A program made the position numbers and the translations under genes. A stretch of DNA of 64,000 bases from Topomyia yanbarensis (taxonomy: Eukaryota; Arthropoda; Insecta; Diptera; Culicidae): assembly GCF_030247195.1 (NCBI RefSeq), contig NC_080671.1, positions 211,018,361 to 211,082,360 of the forward strand, in the 5' to 3' direction. The notes under the pieces were generated by a model. The model worked only from the letters and a program-made list of their open reading frames with translations, was not told the DNA's origin and ran no database searches. Positions 24,901 through 39,111 of this stretch are shown piece after piece. The stretch's first letter is position 1, and each line of letters opens with the position of its first letter.

Positions 24901-25615
24901 TGTAGCGCGTTATTAAAAATAATGACGTGCCAATTTAGAAGCGCTTCTATTTGACCGGTACATTGCTTTCAAGGGGTTACAGCACTGTAGATTTTTTAAA
25001 GCATTTAATTTTTATTTATTAGTTGAATTTTGTTTACTGGTGCTTTAGGATGCTGAAAATGATATTCCAAAAAATGAATCGCGAAAACATTAAATAAATA
25101 TTCAAGTTTTTTCGCAACGCCTCTTATGTATACCTCGAGTATACTGAAAACGTTAACCGTGTTTTTCTCGAAATAATTTTTTTTTAATCTGGCCGGAAAT
25201 GTAACTCGAACAAATGATTTTTGATCAGCCTAAAATTTTTGAACATGCTGTTCAAGATTACTTTCTCCAGCGATGTACGTGGGATTTAATTTTTTCATTG
25301 CATAATTTCTTAATATGCAAATTTTAAAAATCGACACTTTTAACACATTTTTAGCGTTTTTCGACTAAAAATGTGCCATTTCGCGAAAAATCAAGACATA
25401 GAAAAAATCTTACGTATGCTGTTTGCTGTCGTTCTAAGAAGTTTAAAAAGCTTTGGTTTTTGGCTCTGGATCAAAAATTACGGAACATGGAGCTCCGGCC
25501 GTGGACCCTTTCCAAAAAAAAATCCCCGACGGGAAAGTGCTGCACAGCCGCCATCTTGTGACGAAATTACTCGAATAAATCATTTTTTTGCAATAAAGTA
25601 ATGTTATATATCTCA

Positions 25616-25721
25616 TTAACCCTCTGGAAGTCGCGCTTATGGCCCACTGAACGAGCAGCCGCTGATGCTTTAAGACGGGTTCGCTAGATTTTCAGAGCAG
25701 CGTGCACTGCCGGAAAGTTAA
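25616..25721 (+). mobile_element. TTAA MITE, 98 bp
   Basis: TTAA (25616-25619) and TTAA (25718-25721) flank a body starting CCCTCTGGAAGTCGCGC and ending TGCCGGAAAG. The centre carries TTCGCTAGATTTTCAGAGCAG as in the other copies. Confidence 0.8.
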
Positions 25722-28314
25722 ACAAGATCTCGATTCATCTCATTATTGCGTCAAGATAAATTCCCGAAATATGCCTATTTTTCGTGCTCTATAGTAGTGT
25801 AACCCCTCAATAATCAGTTCTGGAATCATTTGACGGCATTTTTCTTCTGTGCCATCATTTAATTAAATTAGCTGGTTTTCTCTCGAATTTCCATGCGATG
25901 GTATAATAAGAGAGAGAATTAAAATTGAAACCTAACATGTTCGGGTACGAGTATAGCAAAGAAGTTCAAAATGGCAAATCCACCGTCTTTGCAGTACATA
26001 CTAAATTGTTCCAAAGAACGTTTATCTGTTTGCCGTGATTTTATAATTTGTAAAACTTATAATATTTAGTTTATGTATCAGAGGATGTTTATGACCCCAC
26101 CGAATAAAAATCTTCTTGTGTAAACCTTGAACCTATAGTTGATTTCGTGACATGAGGATGTGCTTTTGTTTTCATTTCGATCCGAAAAAGGAATACGATC
26201 TACGTTTATCCCAAAAATTAACGTAAACTTCGTATTCTATACATATATTAATCAATTCACCTGTAAGTATTCATACATACACTTCGAATCGAGTACACTT
26301 CCGTGATATTTATTATTAGTCCAATTAGGTGATTAAAATTTTATGATAAGCAGAAATATAGGATTTGATTCCTGATGAAATAAGTTTTTATGGATATTTA
26401 GTAATATTATATCAGACAATACTAATTATCCTCAACATATTCCATATTCTTCTCAAAATTTATCAATTTCGAATGCTCTAGTAATGCTAACAAAGTAAAT
26501 ACATATTAGTTTAATAGTTCCGCACTTAAGCTGTAAGTCGCATTTTAGTCATGCTTGGGTCAGTAAAAGCCAAATATTTTACGCTTTTTTGGCTATTCTC
26601 GAGCGACGTAGAGATACAAAAAAATATTTCGTTCTAATTTTAATATAAAATTTTTGAAAATCTACACTTGTACTGCATTACAACGATAGCATTAGTTAGA
26701 CTAATAATATAGTGCAATAAAAGCAGAATGTTGAAAGTTGTTCTACGTGTCTTATGAACTGCCCTAGAATTTTAATTGCAAATATGGGAAATCGTTCAAC
26801 GTATCTTTGGTATGTGTGCAAAGAACTAGAATATTTGAGTGAAAATTCTGCTAAAAAATCGATGAAAAGTTCTATGGGCGATGTCAATATATTAAACGTT
26901 TAATCCCAAAAATGATAAAAAATGTTAAGATTGTTTATTAACCAATTTATGTATGTGAAACTTCTTGTACCATTACCACTACCATGTATCATTAATATAG
27001 CCATTGCTAATTACGGCTCCTATGGGACATGCAACTATAGAGTCTATAGTCATGCAACTATAGTCATACAAACAACGGGTTGTTAAGAACCGGCCACCAT
27101 ACCAGAATCTGCTTTTTTCCATGTATATATTTTGACAACATACCATTCAAGCACCATTTTAATTCTTTCCCATTTTAATTCTGTCGATTGATGAATTTTT
27201 TTTTATACGATGGCTTCTGAAGAAAGCTTCGTTGACACTAAAGTAGCCTGACGCTTTATCCTATTGAGCTATCGCCGTAATATTATAGAACGTAGTTTTT
27301 TATATCATGTTAATCTACAGGTTTTTGGAATCTTTGAAAATCCCTCGGAAATCCCCTGTTCGAAGATCGTGCAAGATGTTTTCATAAGGCGATTTTTTTT
27401 CTATATATTCGTTGATATAAAAGTTCGCAAGCGATCTTTTCTTCTTCCGATATTTTCTTGAACCGAATAATGTTCCCAAACATCGGCACTCTTGAAGTTC
27501 ACTGACGATTTTTTCCGTAGCGATATTTTATATCAGTGAACTTTTTATTAGAAAATCGGCGATGAAAAGATTCTGTTGTGAGCATTGATATTTTGATATT
27601 TTCCCAACACTACCTTTTTGATAAAACACCTCATTCCAGAAAGTTATAATGAGGAATAATTTATCACACAAAAATCGCTTGTTTAAACTTGAGGAAACAC
27701 CTTACTTGTTACTTGAAAATACGAAAATTTCATAGAGATTGACAGAGATTCCGAAAGATACTACCAATATTTTGTTTTGCTGTTGATATTACGTGCAATG
27801 AATCCGTGCATTATAATTACGGTCTAAAATACTAACTGACGCAAAAATCTAGAATACGTATAATAAACATTGTTGCTGCTGACCCATTTATAACATACTT
27901 TTATGGAACACAAGATTCATTGTTCATTTAAAATAAGCGTGAACACTAGTGGCCTTTTTTCTTGACCCCGAAACTGAGCCAATTTATTTCGCTCATTGAC
28001 GCGCAGAATCCCGGTCCTAGCTCCCATGCTCTTGAAACATTCGCTTTCGCCTGCTGTTTAAACGATTTCCACGCAAAATAATAGACAAATAAACAAATGC
28101 ATAACGGTGTAATTGTGATGTTGTATGTAAATTAATTATCGTATACCTAATTTTACTGAATATGTCAAGCCTGTCGACGAAATCTAAGATTTCGTTTAAA
28201 CTTGTAGGATTAAGTTATAATAAAACTATTAATACTTATAACACGAGTTTGCATATCAGGTGCCTCTGGTCATTATAAAACTCTCTAAACGATGATACGT
28301 AAAAAGTTTTCCCA
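25722..28314. other. AT-rich DNA without recognised features
   Basis: I see no domain-bearing frame, tandem array or terminal-repeat pair. Short open frames on both strands (26696-26887 and 27264-27461) lack motifs. Confidence 0.4.
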
Positions 28315-28815
28315 ATTTGCTCCGAGGACCGAGTACTTTTAGTTTTGCAGGTAGTGTAACAATATTTTATAAACTCGTTCGATTTACCAAGCAACTTGTA
28401 TGAAATCTTCAGTAGAAAATAATATAAGCTTGAAATAAACCACCACCATCCACACAATACAACGCAACAACCTGTGCAAATCAAATCAATCTCACTCGCA
28501 ATGTCGCTTGTAAGACGAAAACAAACCAAAGATCACACGCCAGTGAATACACGCCAGTGAAACCACGCCAGTGAATACACCACAGCGACACTGGGGCGCG
28601 CGCGGTGGTGACTTTATCTGAGCGCGCCACAGAGAATTTAAAGAGCAAGAGAGCACGGTTATCTCGCACCCAACTACCTCAACACCAGCGCACACTTGAA
28701 ATCGGTCTATACAGCTCCGAAAGAAAGAGCGTTCTGCTTTTTTCTGTGGTGTGTGATCCTCTGTGTAGGCATCACACTTACGCGCCAGTGCATCACTAGG
28801 GTGAAATGCCATCAC
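28315..28815 (-). repeat. dispersed repeat, inverted partner of 19906-20385
   Basis: This is the reverse-oriented copy. It includes GTGTAACAATATTTTATAAACTCG, ATACAACGCAACAACCTGTG, three CACGCCAGTGAA phrases and CACAGCGACACTGGGGCGCG. Several overlapping open frames result from its higher GC content and are not genes. Confidence 0.7.
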
Positions 28816-29255
28816 TGCTGCCAAGTACATTTTTCGACTTTCGACCAGATAGAGGACGACCTGGATTTTCTTTATATACAAGATTTTCAATATTCCGCAT
28901 GAGATAAATTCATCAGTTACCTTGTCACCAATAGTGAATGAGATAAAACTGGTGCTTTTCTTCATACTTCAACTTTTATCATACGTTGAGCTATTTGTAG
29001 AACTTCTTGCTGTGAACTGAACAACATGAAATGTCCAATCATTCCACTAGGAGTAATGTTTTGAATTCAGGCCCCTTTGATCCTTTAACATTGACTTATC
29101 AGAGTATGAAGTCGAAATCACACAAGCACAAATTTGAGCATTACAAAAATTTAGATATTACACGCCATTGTTACCGATCAAAAATTTTCTACACTGGTAT
29201 GTAGGATAAAATCGAAGTCCTTTAATGGTGTAAGCAATGGGAATATTGTGGTGCA
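28816..29255. other. no recognised feature
   Basis: AT-rich sequence between a dispersed repeat and a minisatellite. Confidence 0.35.
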
Positions 29256-29279
29256 ATGTGTGGTAAAACAGGTTCTATC

Positions 29280-29432
29280 ACATTCGCCCGAAAGTCATTT
29301 ACTCGAATGATGTTTGCCCGAAAACCATTTACCAGAATGGACTATATCCGAATGTCATTAACCCGAATGGACCATTTACCCGAATGGACCATTCACCCGA
29401 ATGTCATTAACCCGAATACCACATTCACTCAA
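29280..29432 (+). repeat. ~17-bp minisatellite (TTTACCCGAATGGACCA-type)
   Basis: About nine degenerate units carry CCGAATG or CCGAAAG cores every 15-19 bp. The + frame (Phe-Thr-Arg-Met-rich) is open by repetition only. Confidence 0.85.
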
Positions 29433-29735
29433 GCATAATATAAAATCGCTAATTGTCTAGTTTAGAGACTTTAATTATAAAGGTCCGATTTTAGTACGAT
29501 TTTTTGCCCAAAGGGCGTATTTTATCCTAAATAAACCAAATACGAGAGCGGAAATGTGAAATAATTAACCAAAGTTTGATAAACTGAAAATAAAAAGTGA
29601 GCTTATGCAGCGGAGCTAACGTGATGCGACTTGGTCGCATATCCGAGGCCAAGGATCCGAGGCGGCGCAAAGCCACTGAGGTTCCGTTCCGATAAACCGG
29701 AATAATAAGAAATCTTTCGGAAGTATCATCAATCG

Positions 29736-29738
<3 letters not shown>
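29433..29738. other. spacer before (TA)n
   Basis: It contains a GC-richer patch (29600-29690) with the repeated words TCCGAGGC. It is not a convincing tRNA. Otherwise nothing is recognised. Confidence 0.35.

Positions 29739-29790
<52 letters not shown>
29739..29790. repeat. (TA)26 microsatellite
   Basis: A pure TA tract ending exactly where the inverted-repeat element begins with GGGTGTTTGGTTCATGG. Confidence 0.95.
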
Positions 29791-29794
<4 letters not shown>

Positions 29795-30273
29795 GTTTGG
29801 TTCATGGTTAAGAATCTCTCGGGGGGTGATAGACTGCCATATTTTGAGAAAAAAATTGTTCTACACATACCATCAAATCTCAACCGTTACAGAGTTATTG
29901 AACTTTTTGTGTAAAAAACTTATTTGTCTTAAAATACCTCTAACTTTAAAAGTATACTTTGTATTTTAAATTTCAGTTCCATTCGAAAGGTGAGAAATTT
30001 TTCTATTGAATGGTGTTCTCATATCTTTTAAGTAATTAGTTTTAATTACCTTTTTGAGGAGGTTTTTGCTAATTTTCTCGAAATAATGAAGTATGATTAT
30101 AGCAATATCCATTATCCAAAAGTTGGGTTTTAGGACGATTCATAATTTGTTCTTGGACGTCATATTTCTATTTCTTCTCATTTCTTTGTAATTTCATTAC
30201 TATACTTTTCCTGTAACCGACTTGCAAGTGCTTAAAAGACTCTAATCTAAAAATATGCTTTAGACACATTCCA

Positions 30274-30704
30274 GCGTTAGGGGACAACGTTTGCACGCAT
30301 CATGCAACTGTTAACAGCTCGTCGTTTGCAAAATCCTACGATGTACGCTCAAAAAACTTAATTGAATACTTTAAAAGTCCTAACACAACGTTAATGTTAT
30401 GGGTTAGATGTTTTTCCGGTTGTCTTTTCATTCTGAGTGGTGAAAATGTCGCGTTAGGGGACAACAGCGCAAAAAAATGATTTTCCAACCTACACTTGTA
30501 TTTATCAAAAAACCTGCTCTGTCTCAAACTTTAGAGCATCTATTTGTTCTAGAAATTTGATCATCGATAGTCACAGAACAATACTGTTTACTTAGATTTT
30601 CGAGTTTTTAGGAATTTTTTTTCACGACCGCTGCGAACACTGCGTTAGGGGACCACACCAAAATGAACACAAACGGTCGCATATGAAGTGTTGTCCCCTA
30701 ACGC
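30274..30704. repeat. ~177-bp spaced repeats sharing GCGTTAGGGGACAAC
   Basis: The 15-mer GCGTTAGGGGACAAC begins at 30274 and 30451. A variant with ACCAC is at 30642 and the inverted form is at 30690-30704. Two more lie at 32443 (one mismatch) and 32612. Sequence between the words is much less conserved than the word itself. Confidence 0.75.
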
Positions 30705-30977
30705 GACTGAAGAATTTGTTGAAGCTCAAACAAAGCGATGTATATCACCTCTGAACCTGTAAATAACTCAAAATAAAGATTTGAAACGCCAAACCAGATG
30801 TATTTCTAGTTTCACCTTCATGTGTTTTATTAAGAAATCAAATTAATATGAATTGAGAACAGGACACACCGCATGCCACAGTGTGGCGCGGTATAGAAGA
30901 GATTGTAGACCACAATCGCCACTTTCTAATGGATCGAAAAAGGTGGTTTCAAGTAGTTTTGGTAAGTTTAATATATT

Positions 30978-31248
30978 ATTGACATCAGTGGCGGATCCAG
31001 GAGGAGGGTCTTGGTGGTCCGGACCCCCCCCCCCCCCCCAATTTTTTTCACCATTTTGAGAATTTTTAAAAAAGTTTCGTTTTTAAATTCATTCTAAGTT
31101 CAAAATCTTTGCAAACCAGATTTGATTACCAAAACTGAGTTTAATTAAATGAGGGTATTACATATTACGTATTGTACAATGAACATTTTAAAGTCGAAAT
31201 TTTGGACCCCCTCCGAAATTTTTTTCTGGATCCGCTCCTGATTGACAT
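30978..31248. mobile_element. 255-bp hAT MITE with perfect 8-bp target duplication
   Basis: ATTGACAT at 30978-30985 is repeated at 31241-31248. The element starts CAGTGGCGGATCCAGG and ends CTGGATCCGCTCCTG, imperfect inverted termini. Internal GGTCCGGACCCCCC and GGACCCCCTCC are further inverted. This GGCGGATCCAG style of terminus is familiar in insect hAT MITEs. Confidence 0.9.
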
Positions 31249-31284
31249 AGGAAAAAATATGAAATAAAATTAACTGTTTCTTAG

Positions 31285-31440
31285 GGTGATTCAATTTTTT
31301 TTTTATTTTGTTCACCAGTTTTTTCATGTAAGTTTGGTGCACTGACTTTGTTTTTTGGCCTTATAAAATCTTGAAAATAAAATTGACTGGTGATTAGGGC
31401 AGATAAAGTACGTCATAGGGTTGTTCAATATTTATTTTCT
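31285..31440 (+). repeat. fragment of the TTAGGGTG-type degenerate repeat
   Basis: TTAGGGTGATTCAA, TTTGGTGCACTGACTTTG and ATAGGGTTGTTCAA follow the layout of the units at 13600-13860. Confidence 0.5.
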
Positions 31441-33839
31441 TGTTACGTTACAAATACTCAAATGTGATTCTGAAGCAATTCAACAAAGGAAAGACTGTGA
31501 ACGATTATACTCAGTCGAGCAGTTACATTTACATATTGTATATAATGTATCTAATGTTGTCGCGAAATACGAGTAGTACGGTTGAAAAATTTCGAAAGCG
31601 AATATCGCCCTACCAGTTCATCCTCTGGCGTTTGCACAACTGTTTCTACTCATAGATCTGCACGACGACACTTATTAGTGATGATTGCGGAAATTAATCA
31701 AAATGTAGCCGTTTTACGCAATTTTTGGAAAAGAAGGGTAAGATCCAGCTTTTTTGAAAAATTTTACATATTAGAGTACAAAAAAAATCGTTAACAAATT
31801 TCACACAATTGCGGTCTTATGGCTCAGATGGCTGACTTGTCATTGAATTATCTAAATAATAGAAAACTGGAGAATTTCGTAAAATTGTATCTTTTATTAG
31901 CGAATTCTAAAAAATGCGTATCCTCAGGCTAACAATTTGAATTTAAAGTGCTATAAAATATCAAAAAAACTGCATTACACTACGATGTTTGGTTCATGTT
32001 GAAGAAAATCTATCCCGAAAAGATAAACCGGGTTAGTTCCAAGTGGTCAATAATTATCCTGCTAATTTGAAAGAATGTGACGACGAGTGAGTGTTATTCC
32101 CTATGACCAAATTCTTCCGCGCGCTCTCATGCTTATTTGGTATTCTAATGCGTTCCATTCTATTTTTTTGAAATCACTTCGAACTCTGTTCTGAAATTGT
32201 TGATATATCCTTAGATAGTTTATTTACTGATATATGTAATAAAAAACTTCATAATTTTTCGATATTATAAGGTTTTCCCCTTAATGGAACCCCCCCCCCC
32301 TCTCCCCACCCCTGAGACCACCCATGACACTGCATGGCTGCGGTATTGCTGAAATAGGTTGGTTATATCTTTTATGTCCATATACTGTTCTGTAGGCTCC
32401 CAAAGTTACTCTGCAGAAGGATTTATCGTATTGCAACGGAAAGCGTTAGGAGACAACACTTCAGTGCACCCCTCTGAAAGAACGATTCCAAAGCTTGTTA
32501 TATACAAATAGCATATTTTTAGAAAGGTATTGATGAGTACTAATAGCTTCTGAGAAGATTTCATAGATAGCGTGCTTTGTTTTCGTGAAAAATTGAAAAA
32601 ACATGATATTTGCGTTAGGGGACAACGCAAAAATGGTCAATTTTTGCCCCCCTTTTATCCGACGATCAATTCACTCAATAAATCTGCGTTCAAAGATGAA
32701 ATCTTTGTACAATATGTGAACAATAAAATGGAATTTAAGATTATTCCAAATAAATTTTATTGCAAACCTGTCGGTGTGGTACGGAAAAATCAATTCAATT
32801 ATTAAAAACGAGTCATAAATGTATTACTGGTTTTCATCGACGACCGTCATAGAATTCTTTTAAAAAATTTCTATATATCTATGATTTGGGAGCCTTAAAC
32901 CTATACCAACATATTTCAGAACAACTTTTACTTATATTAGCATATTTATTTTTATGAGGTAAGCGATACAAGTGCGTGGAAAGTGTCTTTATATCGTTAT
33001 TTACAAGATTTCATTGGAAAGCTGAGAATATTTCCTATCAGTGTATGAACAAATATCTTTTAGTTAAGTGTACTAAATGATTTTTTACTAACGAAATAAC
33101 TCAAAATTTGTGTTTTTGGAGAGTTTTTTAATTATTCTAATTATTAATCAACAAAATTTATCGTTACTATTGTTCATTTGATGCCCCTTAATGTTCTCTA
33201 TAACTTTTTATTTGACACTTTGTCTATATCACTTTTCATTTTGCTGTTATTTAATAGTTAACACAGCATGAGCTCGCCACAAATGTAGTGGGTTCGAAAT
33301 CGTTATTTTTGCATATGAAACGATCTGATAAAAACGATTTTGCGTCGAAACCAAAAGAGATAATTGAATGGAACCAAGGAAAGAACTGTAGAACTTGCTA
33401 AGATGCATTATTTCCTTGATAATAATGGTGATGTTTATTATTTACTATTTAAAGAAAATTAACGAAAATGCTAATAATAGCACTAACTTTAAACTAATTT
33501 ACTTTTAAAAGAATACTAAATTCACTTAACTGAAAAGTATTAATACTTTTTTCACTGTAAAATTTTCCTGGCTTTCGATTGAAAGGAAAAAAAGTACAAT
33601 AGGTGACATAATTTTTCAATTAGAGCTGGTACTAGTGAAAAAGAGATAAAAATATCCAAGTTGCATAACCCAAGATCATGAAAATAAGAAAAGGTAAGTG
33701 TATCATGTCAAAGAACGAATTAAGCAGCTCACCAAGACTAACAATCTGAATTATTAAAATAATGAGGTTAACTACTAGGATTTTCAAGAAATGAACGAAA
33801 AATCGTTTAAATTGTTTAATTTTCAATAAATTACTTTGA
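31441..33839. other. interior of the (TA)n-bounded element, non-coding
   Basis: It includes a partial second copy of the element end (GTTTGGTTCATGTTGAAG at 31988), a C run at 32291 and two GCGTTAGG words (32443, 32612). Short frames such as 32406-32630 carry no motif. Confidence 0.4.
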
Positions 33840-34053
33840 AAAGGCTATTTAAACTCATTAGTTGAAACATGTGAGGGCATCACTCAATGCGAAATTTTCT
33901 CACCTTTCGAATGGAACTAAAACATTTAAAATACAAAGTATACTTTTAAAGTTAGAGGTATTTTAAGACAAATAAGTTTTTTACACAAAAAGTTCAATAA
34001 CTCTGTAACGGTTGAGATTTGATGGTATGTGTAGAACAATTTTTTTCTCCAAA

Positions 34054-36590
34054 TACAGCTCGGACTCGATTATCCGGTGATTCGATTAACCGGGGATTCG
34101 ATTATCCGTGATTCGATTATCCGGGGAAAATGATTCGATTATCCGGGTGTTTCGAAAAAGATTCAAATTTCAACTAGAATGTCTGATTATAGTGCTAATT
34201 CGATCACTGCAGTCAACAAAACTTTTTTTCGGGGGTCTAGGATTAACCTCCTCACAAATTTTGGCGGACCTCAAAAAAAGCTTATATATGGGTTATTCCG
34301 CGCAAAGTGGCCAAAAAACAAAATTTGGAATCAACCTTTACGAATTGGAACCAGTTTTGAATAAATTGTTCATCTAGATCCAAAATATAATATCCTAAAT
34401 TATTGTGTCATTTTTAACCACCCCTCGATCCATGGAAACACTCCTAATTTTGACAAATTGTTTCAAAAAAATAGTTGTTAGCATTCTTAACATTCCAATG
34501 GAATCTATTTCAAAATTTCAATTGAATCCTTTTCCGTATTTTTATGTTTTTGCCTTTCTCATATAGAAAGTTTATGCAATCACTCTAAAAATCCCGGCGG
34601 AGGGCCGAATGTCATATGCCATTCGACTCAGTTCGTCGAGATCGGAAAATGTTTGTGTGTGTATGTATGTGTGTATGTGGAAAAAATTGTCACTTATGTT
34701 TCTCAGAGATGGCTGGACCGATTTGCACAAACATAGTCTCAAATGAAAGGTACAACCTTCCCATCGGCTGCTATTGATATTTTTTATTGATTGGATTTCC
34801 GGTTCCAGAGGTACGGGTTGAAGAGTGCGTCCACACAGCAAATTCCCATATAAACTGAAATGAAAAATTCTCAAAGGGGTTTACTGTAAAATTTCAAAAC
34901 CGAATTTGTATTTTTGATGCCAAATGTCTTTAAAATGCATAAAACGTTACGATTTGATGAATTCTCGAAAAAATATTTTTTTTGACTAAAATTGACTTTT
35001 TTGGACTTTGGCATATTTTTGCCTTTCTCATATAGAAAGGTTATGCAATCACTCTCAAAATCGTAAACCTAATCCCCTAATTTTTTGACCTATAAAGGCT
35101 TAGGTAGGAGTGTGTAATGAGGGGTTTCTACTTTAAATTTAAAACTAGTTTAATATTTCTTAACAATTTGAAAATTGTCGGCACGGTCCGGACCACCGGA
35201 TCTTCCTCATTGATCCGCCGCTGGTTTTAAGCGATGTTTCAGTGTCGACACATAGTATCTTAAGATCTTGCCTGTCGATCCATTGTATGTATGTGCAAAT
35301 CGTACTGAATATGTAACATACATTTGCATCATTGTATTAAACATAACCAGCCATGGAATCGTAATTTGGAGAAATGAGAAAGGCACAATTGCACCACTAG
35401 GTGGATTAAAACAAGTTTTTTCTCTGAATTTTGATGAGTCCTTCTCAAAATCCATGTTCCTATTTTCAATGAAATCCGGTGTAAAATTTGGATGATTATC
35501 CTGCTTTGAGTTCCAGTGGACTTTGACACAATATTGCTCTTCTTCCACTATCCCGCTTAACAATTGATTCCAGCTCAGAATTTCAATGGCATCTTTAACC
35601 CATTCGTGCCAATGTTTTTGATAAATAAACGACTATAACTTTTGATTTACACAACGTATGTTTACAATGACAAGTGAGGCTAATAACTGGGACTATTATC
35701 TTTCATTCGAGCAGTAACAGTTATAAATATGATGAGTAGAAAAAAAGTTATCACAATTAATCTGATTGGGTTCCGCTGAAACAGTGATGGCAGGGATACT
35801 TTCTGTTAATGGTGAAAGTGGATTTTTGGAATGTTTTCGTCGCCAATATGTAAATATTATTGGAAACTGATAGAATTTTCTAATTTAGACTGCCTTCAAC
35901 TACCTTTTTCATGAAATTGGACTTGATCGGAAGGTAAATATTGAGCAGCTTCTTGCACTGCGAGGAAGCACCTATCTGTATTAAAGCAGGTTTTTCTTGT
36001 TTCATGATGCCAACAGTTTTAAGAAAAAAATAGTTTTGGAACCCTATATGCGGTAGAAAAAAGTTTGTCGAGAAATAGTTGACAAGATTCTGATAAGACG
36101 TCCGGCAGTCACTGAAGGCAATTTCAATTCTTGGGTACCACCCCGTAAATTATACTAGAGACAAGAAGCAGACGACCCCCCGTTTACTAACTTTATTTTT
36201 TTCTAGTCTATGAGTAATCGAATCATTTACCCCGGAAAATCGAAGCCCCATTTAATCGAGTTAGTACTGTATTCCAGAAGACACACCTTATTAAAAAGTT
36301 AGTCTTAGAATTCTTGCGCAAATAGCTATAAACAACTGATACATACTGTTAACTCGTTACGAATATAAAACGCATTGAAATTCTGAGAAATCGACTAGGG
36401 TCAAAATAGGTACATTTACATTTACCATAATATGAAAATTTAACCAGACCATTTTATTTCTAAATTTTTCGTGTATAAAGCTTAATTTCATAAAATAACA
36501 CAAAAAAAAGTTTGATTCGATTATCCGGGTGATTCGATTATCCGGGGTGAGATTTTTTTGAAACCCCCGGATAATCGAGTCCGACCTGTA
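34054..36590. mobile_element. 2.53-kb pogo-type element (TA duplication, GATTATCCGG termini)
   Basis: The left end CAGCTCGGACTCGATTATCC and the complement of the right end CAGGTCGGACTCGATTATCC differ at one position. TA flanks both (34054-34055, 36589-36590). Subterminal GATTCGATTATCCGG words recur about four times on the left and three on the right. The inverted partner of the host element (29845-29865) shows the empty site with a single TA. No transposase is present. The class is inferred as Tc1/mariner, pogo branch. Confidence 0.85.
34547..35421 (+). mobile_element. ~0.87-kb dispersed repeat, copy B, nested in the pogo-type element
   Basis: It is collinear with copy A at 22301-23095 from TTTTTGCCTTTCTCAT to CACTAGGTGGATTAAAACAAG. 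It contains an internal second TTTTTGCCTTTCTCAT at 35027, so it may be built of two units. Frames within it (34572-34874 and 35207-35563, minus) are shared with copy A by homology and are not genes. Confidence 0.75.
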
Positions 36591-36614
36591 GGGCAGTCTA
36601 TCACCCCCCGAGAG

Positions 36615-38103
<1,489 letters not shown>

Positions 38104-38288
38104 TTATTCCAACTGGGGTAGGCGTAGCGTAGGTGGTAAATCGATTGCCTTGTACGCAGCGCACCTGAGTTCGAGCCCCGGCCCCGCACATAGGGTTAGA
38201 AATTTTCATCAAAGATTTTTCTAGCCCGAAGAGGCGAATGACCTAAAGGTTAAAACCTCTATAATCGAAATAAAAAAAATTATTCCAA
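38104..38288 (+). mobile_element. tRNA-derived SINE, 167 bp, with target duplication
   Basis: TTATTCCAA at 38104-38112 and 38280-38288 flanks the element. The head has a box A-like TAGCGTAGGTGGTAAAT (about 38125) and a box B-like GAGTTCGAGCCCC (about 38169), spaced as in a tRNA promoter for RNA polymerase III. The body ends TTAAAACCTCTATAATCG and an A run. It has the structure of culicine tRNA SINEs such as Feilai; identity with that family was not checked. Confidence 0.85.
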
Positions 38289-38627
38289 GTTTTTTCAATT
38301 TCCGACCACTGTGCGGAGGTCCCTCCTCAGCAAACCTGTGATCCATTGGTATGCTTGGTTTACTAAAACAGAGGGGTTGATTCCTTCTTTAAATATCAGA
38401 CCATAAGAGGTTCGTTGAATTAAATAAATAAATATGAGCAGTAATTGTAATTGTATTTGTGTATTCAACGGACTTTTACAGTCTAATTGAAAACTTAAAT
38501 CTAATGTATAGAACTCTAAATCAACAAGAAACATAATTATAACAATTGCAACAAGAATTAATATCAAATACACAATCAGTAACATTTTTGAACAGTGAAA
38601 CAATTTCGACAGCATTAAATTGAAATC
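38289..38627. other. spacer with a CACAGTGG-type terminus
   Basis: TTTCCGACCACTGTG at 38295-38309 is the complement of the terminus near 10718. The remainder is AT-rich. A second matching end was not found nearby. Confidence 0.4.
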
Positions 38628-39111
38628 GGTTTAAGATTTAGAAGAATCCATTCGAATGGTTGGCATCCAAGATTCATTATGGCGAAGATCCCGAAATTCC
38701 CTGAATCATACTCCGTAAGGGCATGTGCTGGATGAAAGAGCGTGTTTTTTTTCAACTTGTGTCTAGCTCCACTTTGAATGAAACGTAGTCTTGCCTATTC
38801 GAGACGAGTTTTTTAACCTTTGCAGAACCATTTACTTTTAAGCATTCTTTTACCAGAATCGAAATTTCTTGCTCGCTGACGTCGTTTTTGATATTTGATA
38901 GGAATAGCGTGAAACTATCGTTCACAGCTCCTTCAGGATGCATTGTTTCTGAGCAGTTTAATGTTATTGGAGAAGAATGGTGGTGTTTTACATTAACCAC
39001 GGCACTTTCGTTGCATTGCAGAGATGAACTCGGTTTTGTGCAGTCTATAAGCTTAGAAGTTATCGAATGTTTTAGTGTCCAAAAAGCAATACTTTGGTAT
39101 GGAAGCCACAA
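38628..39111 (-). pseudogene. non-LTR retrotransposon ORF1-type C-terminal fragment
   Basis: The minus frame 39111-38752 includes NDVSEQEISILVKECLKVNG and RQDYVSFKVELDTS. This has the layout of the small domain near the C-terminus of many mosquito retrotransposon gag-like proteins (hydrophobic repeats followed by xxVSFKVxVD). After a stop at 38752, another frame continues with HALSSSTCPYGV, a stop, and FREFRDLRHNES, as such proteins normally end. It is therefore frameshifted. The N-terminal half is not recognisable. Family assignment comes from memory of the pattern. Confidence 0.6.

Noticed and set aside
28492..28965. 157-codon minus frame
   Set aside because: It lies in a dispersed repeat whose other copy (19906-20385) does not preserve the frame, and it has no motif.
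29600..29690. tRNA-like GC-rich patch
   Set aside because: It has no acceptor stem pairing or proper box B, and it contains only repeated TCCGAGGC words.
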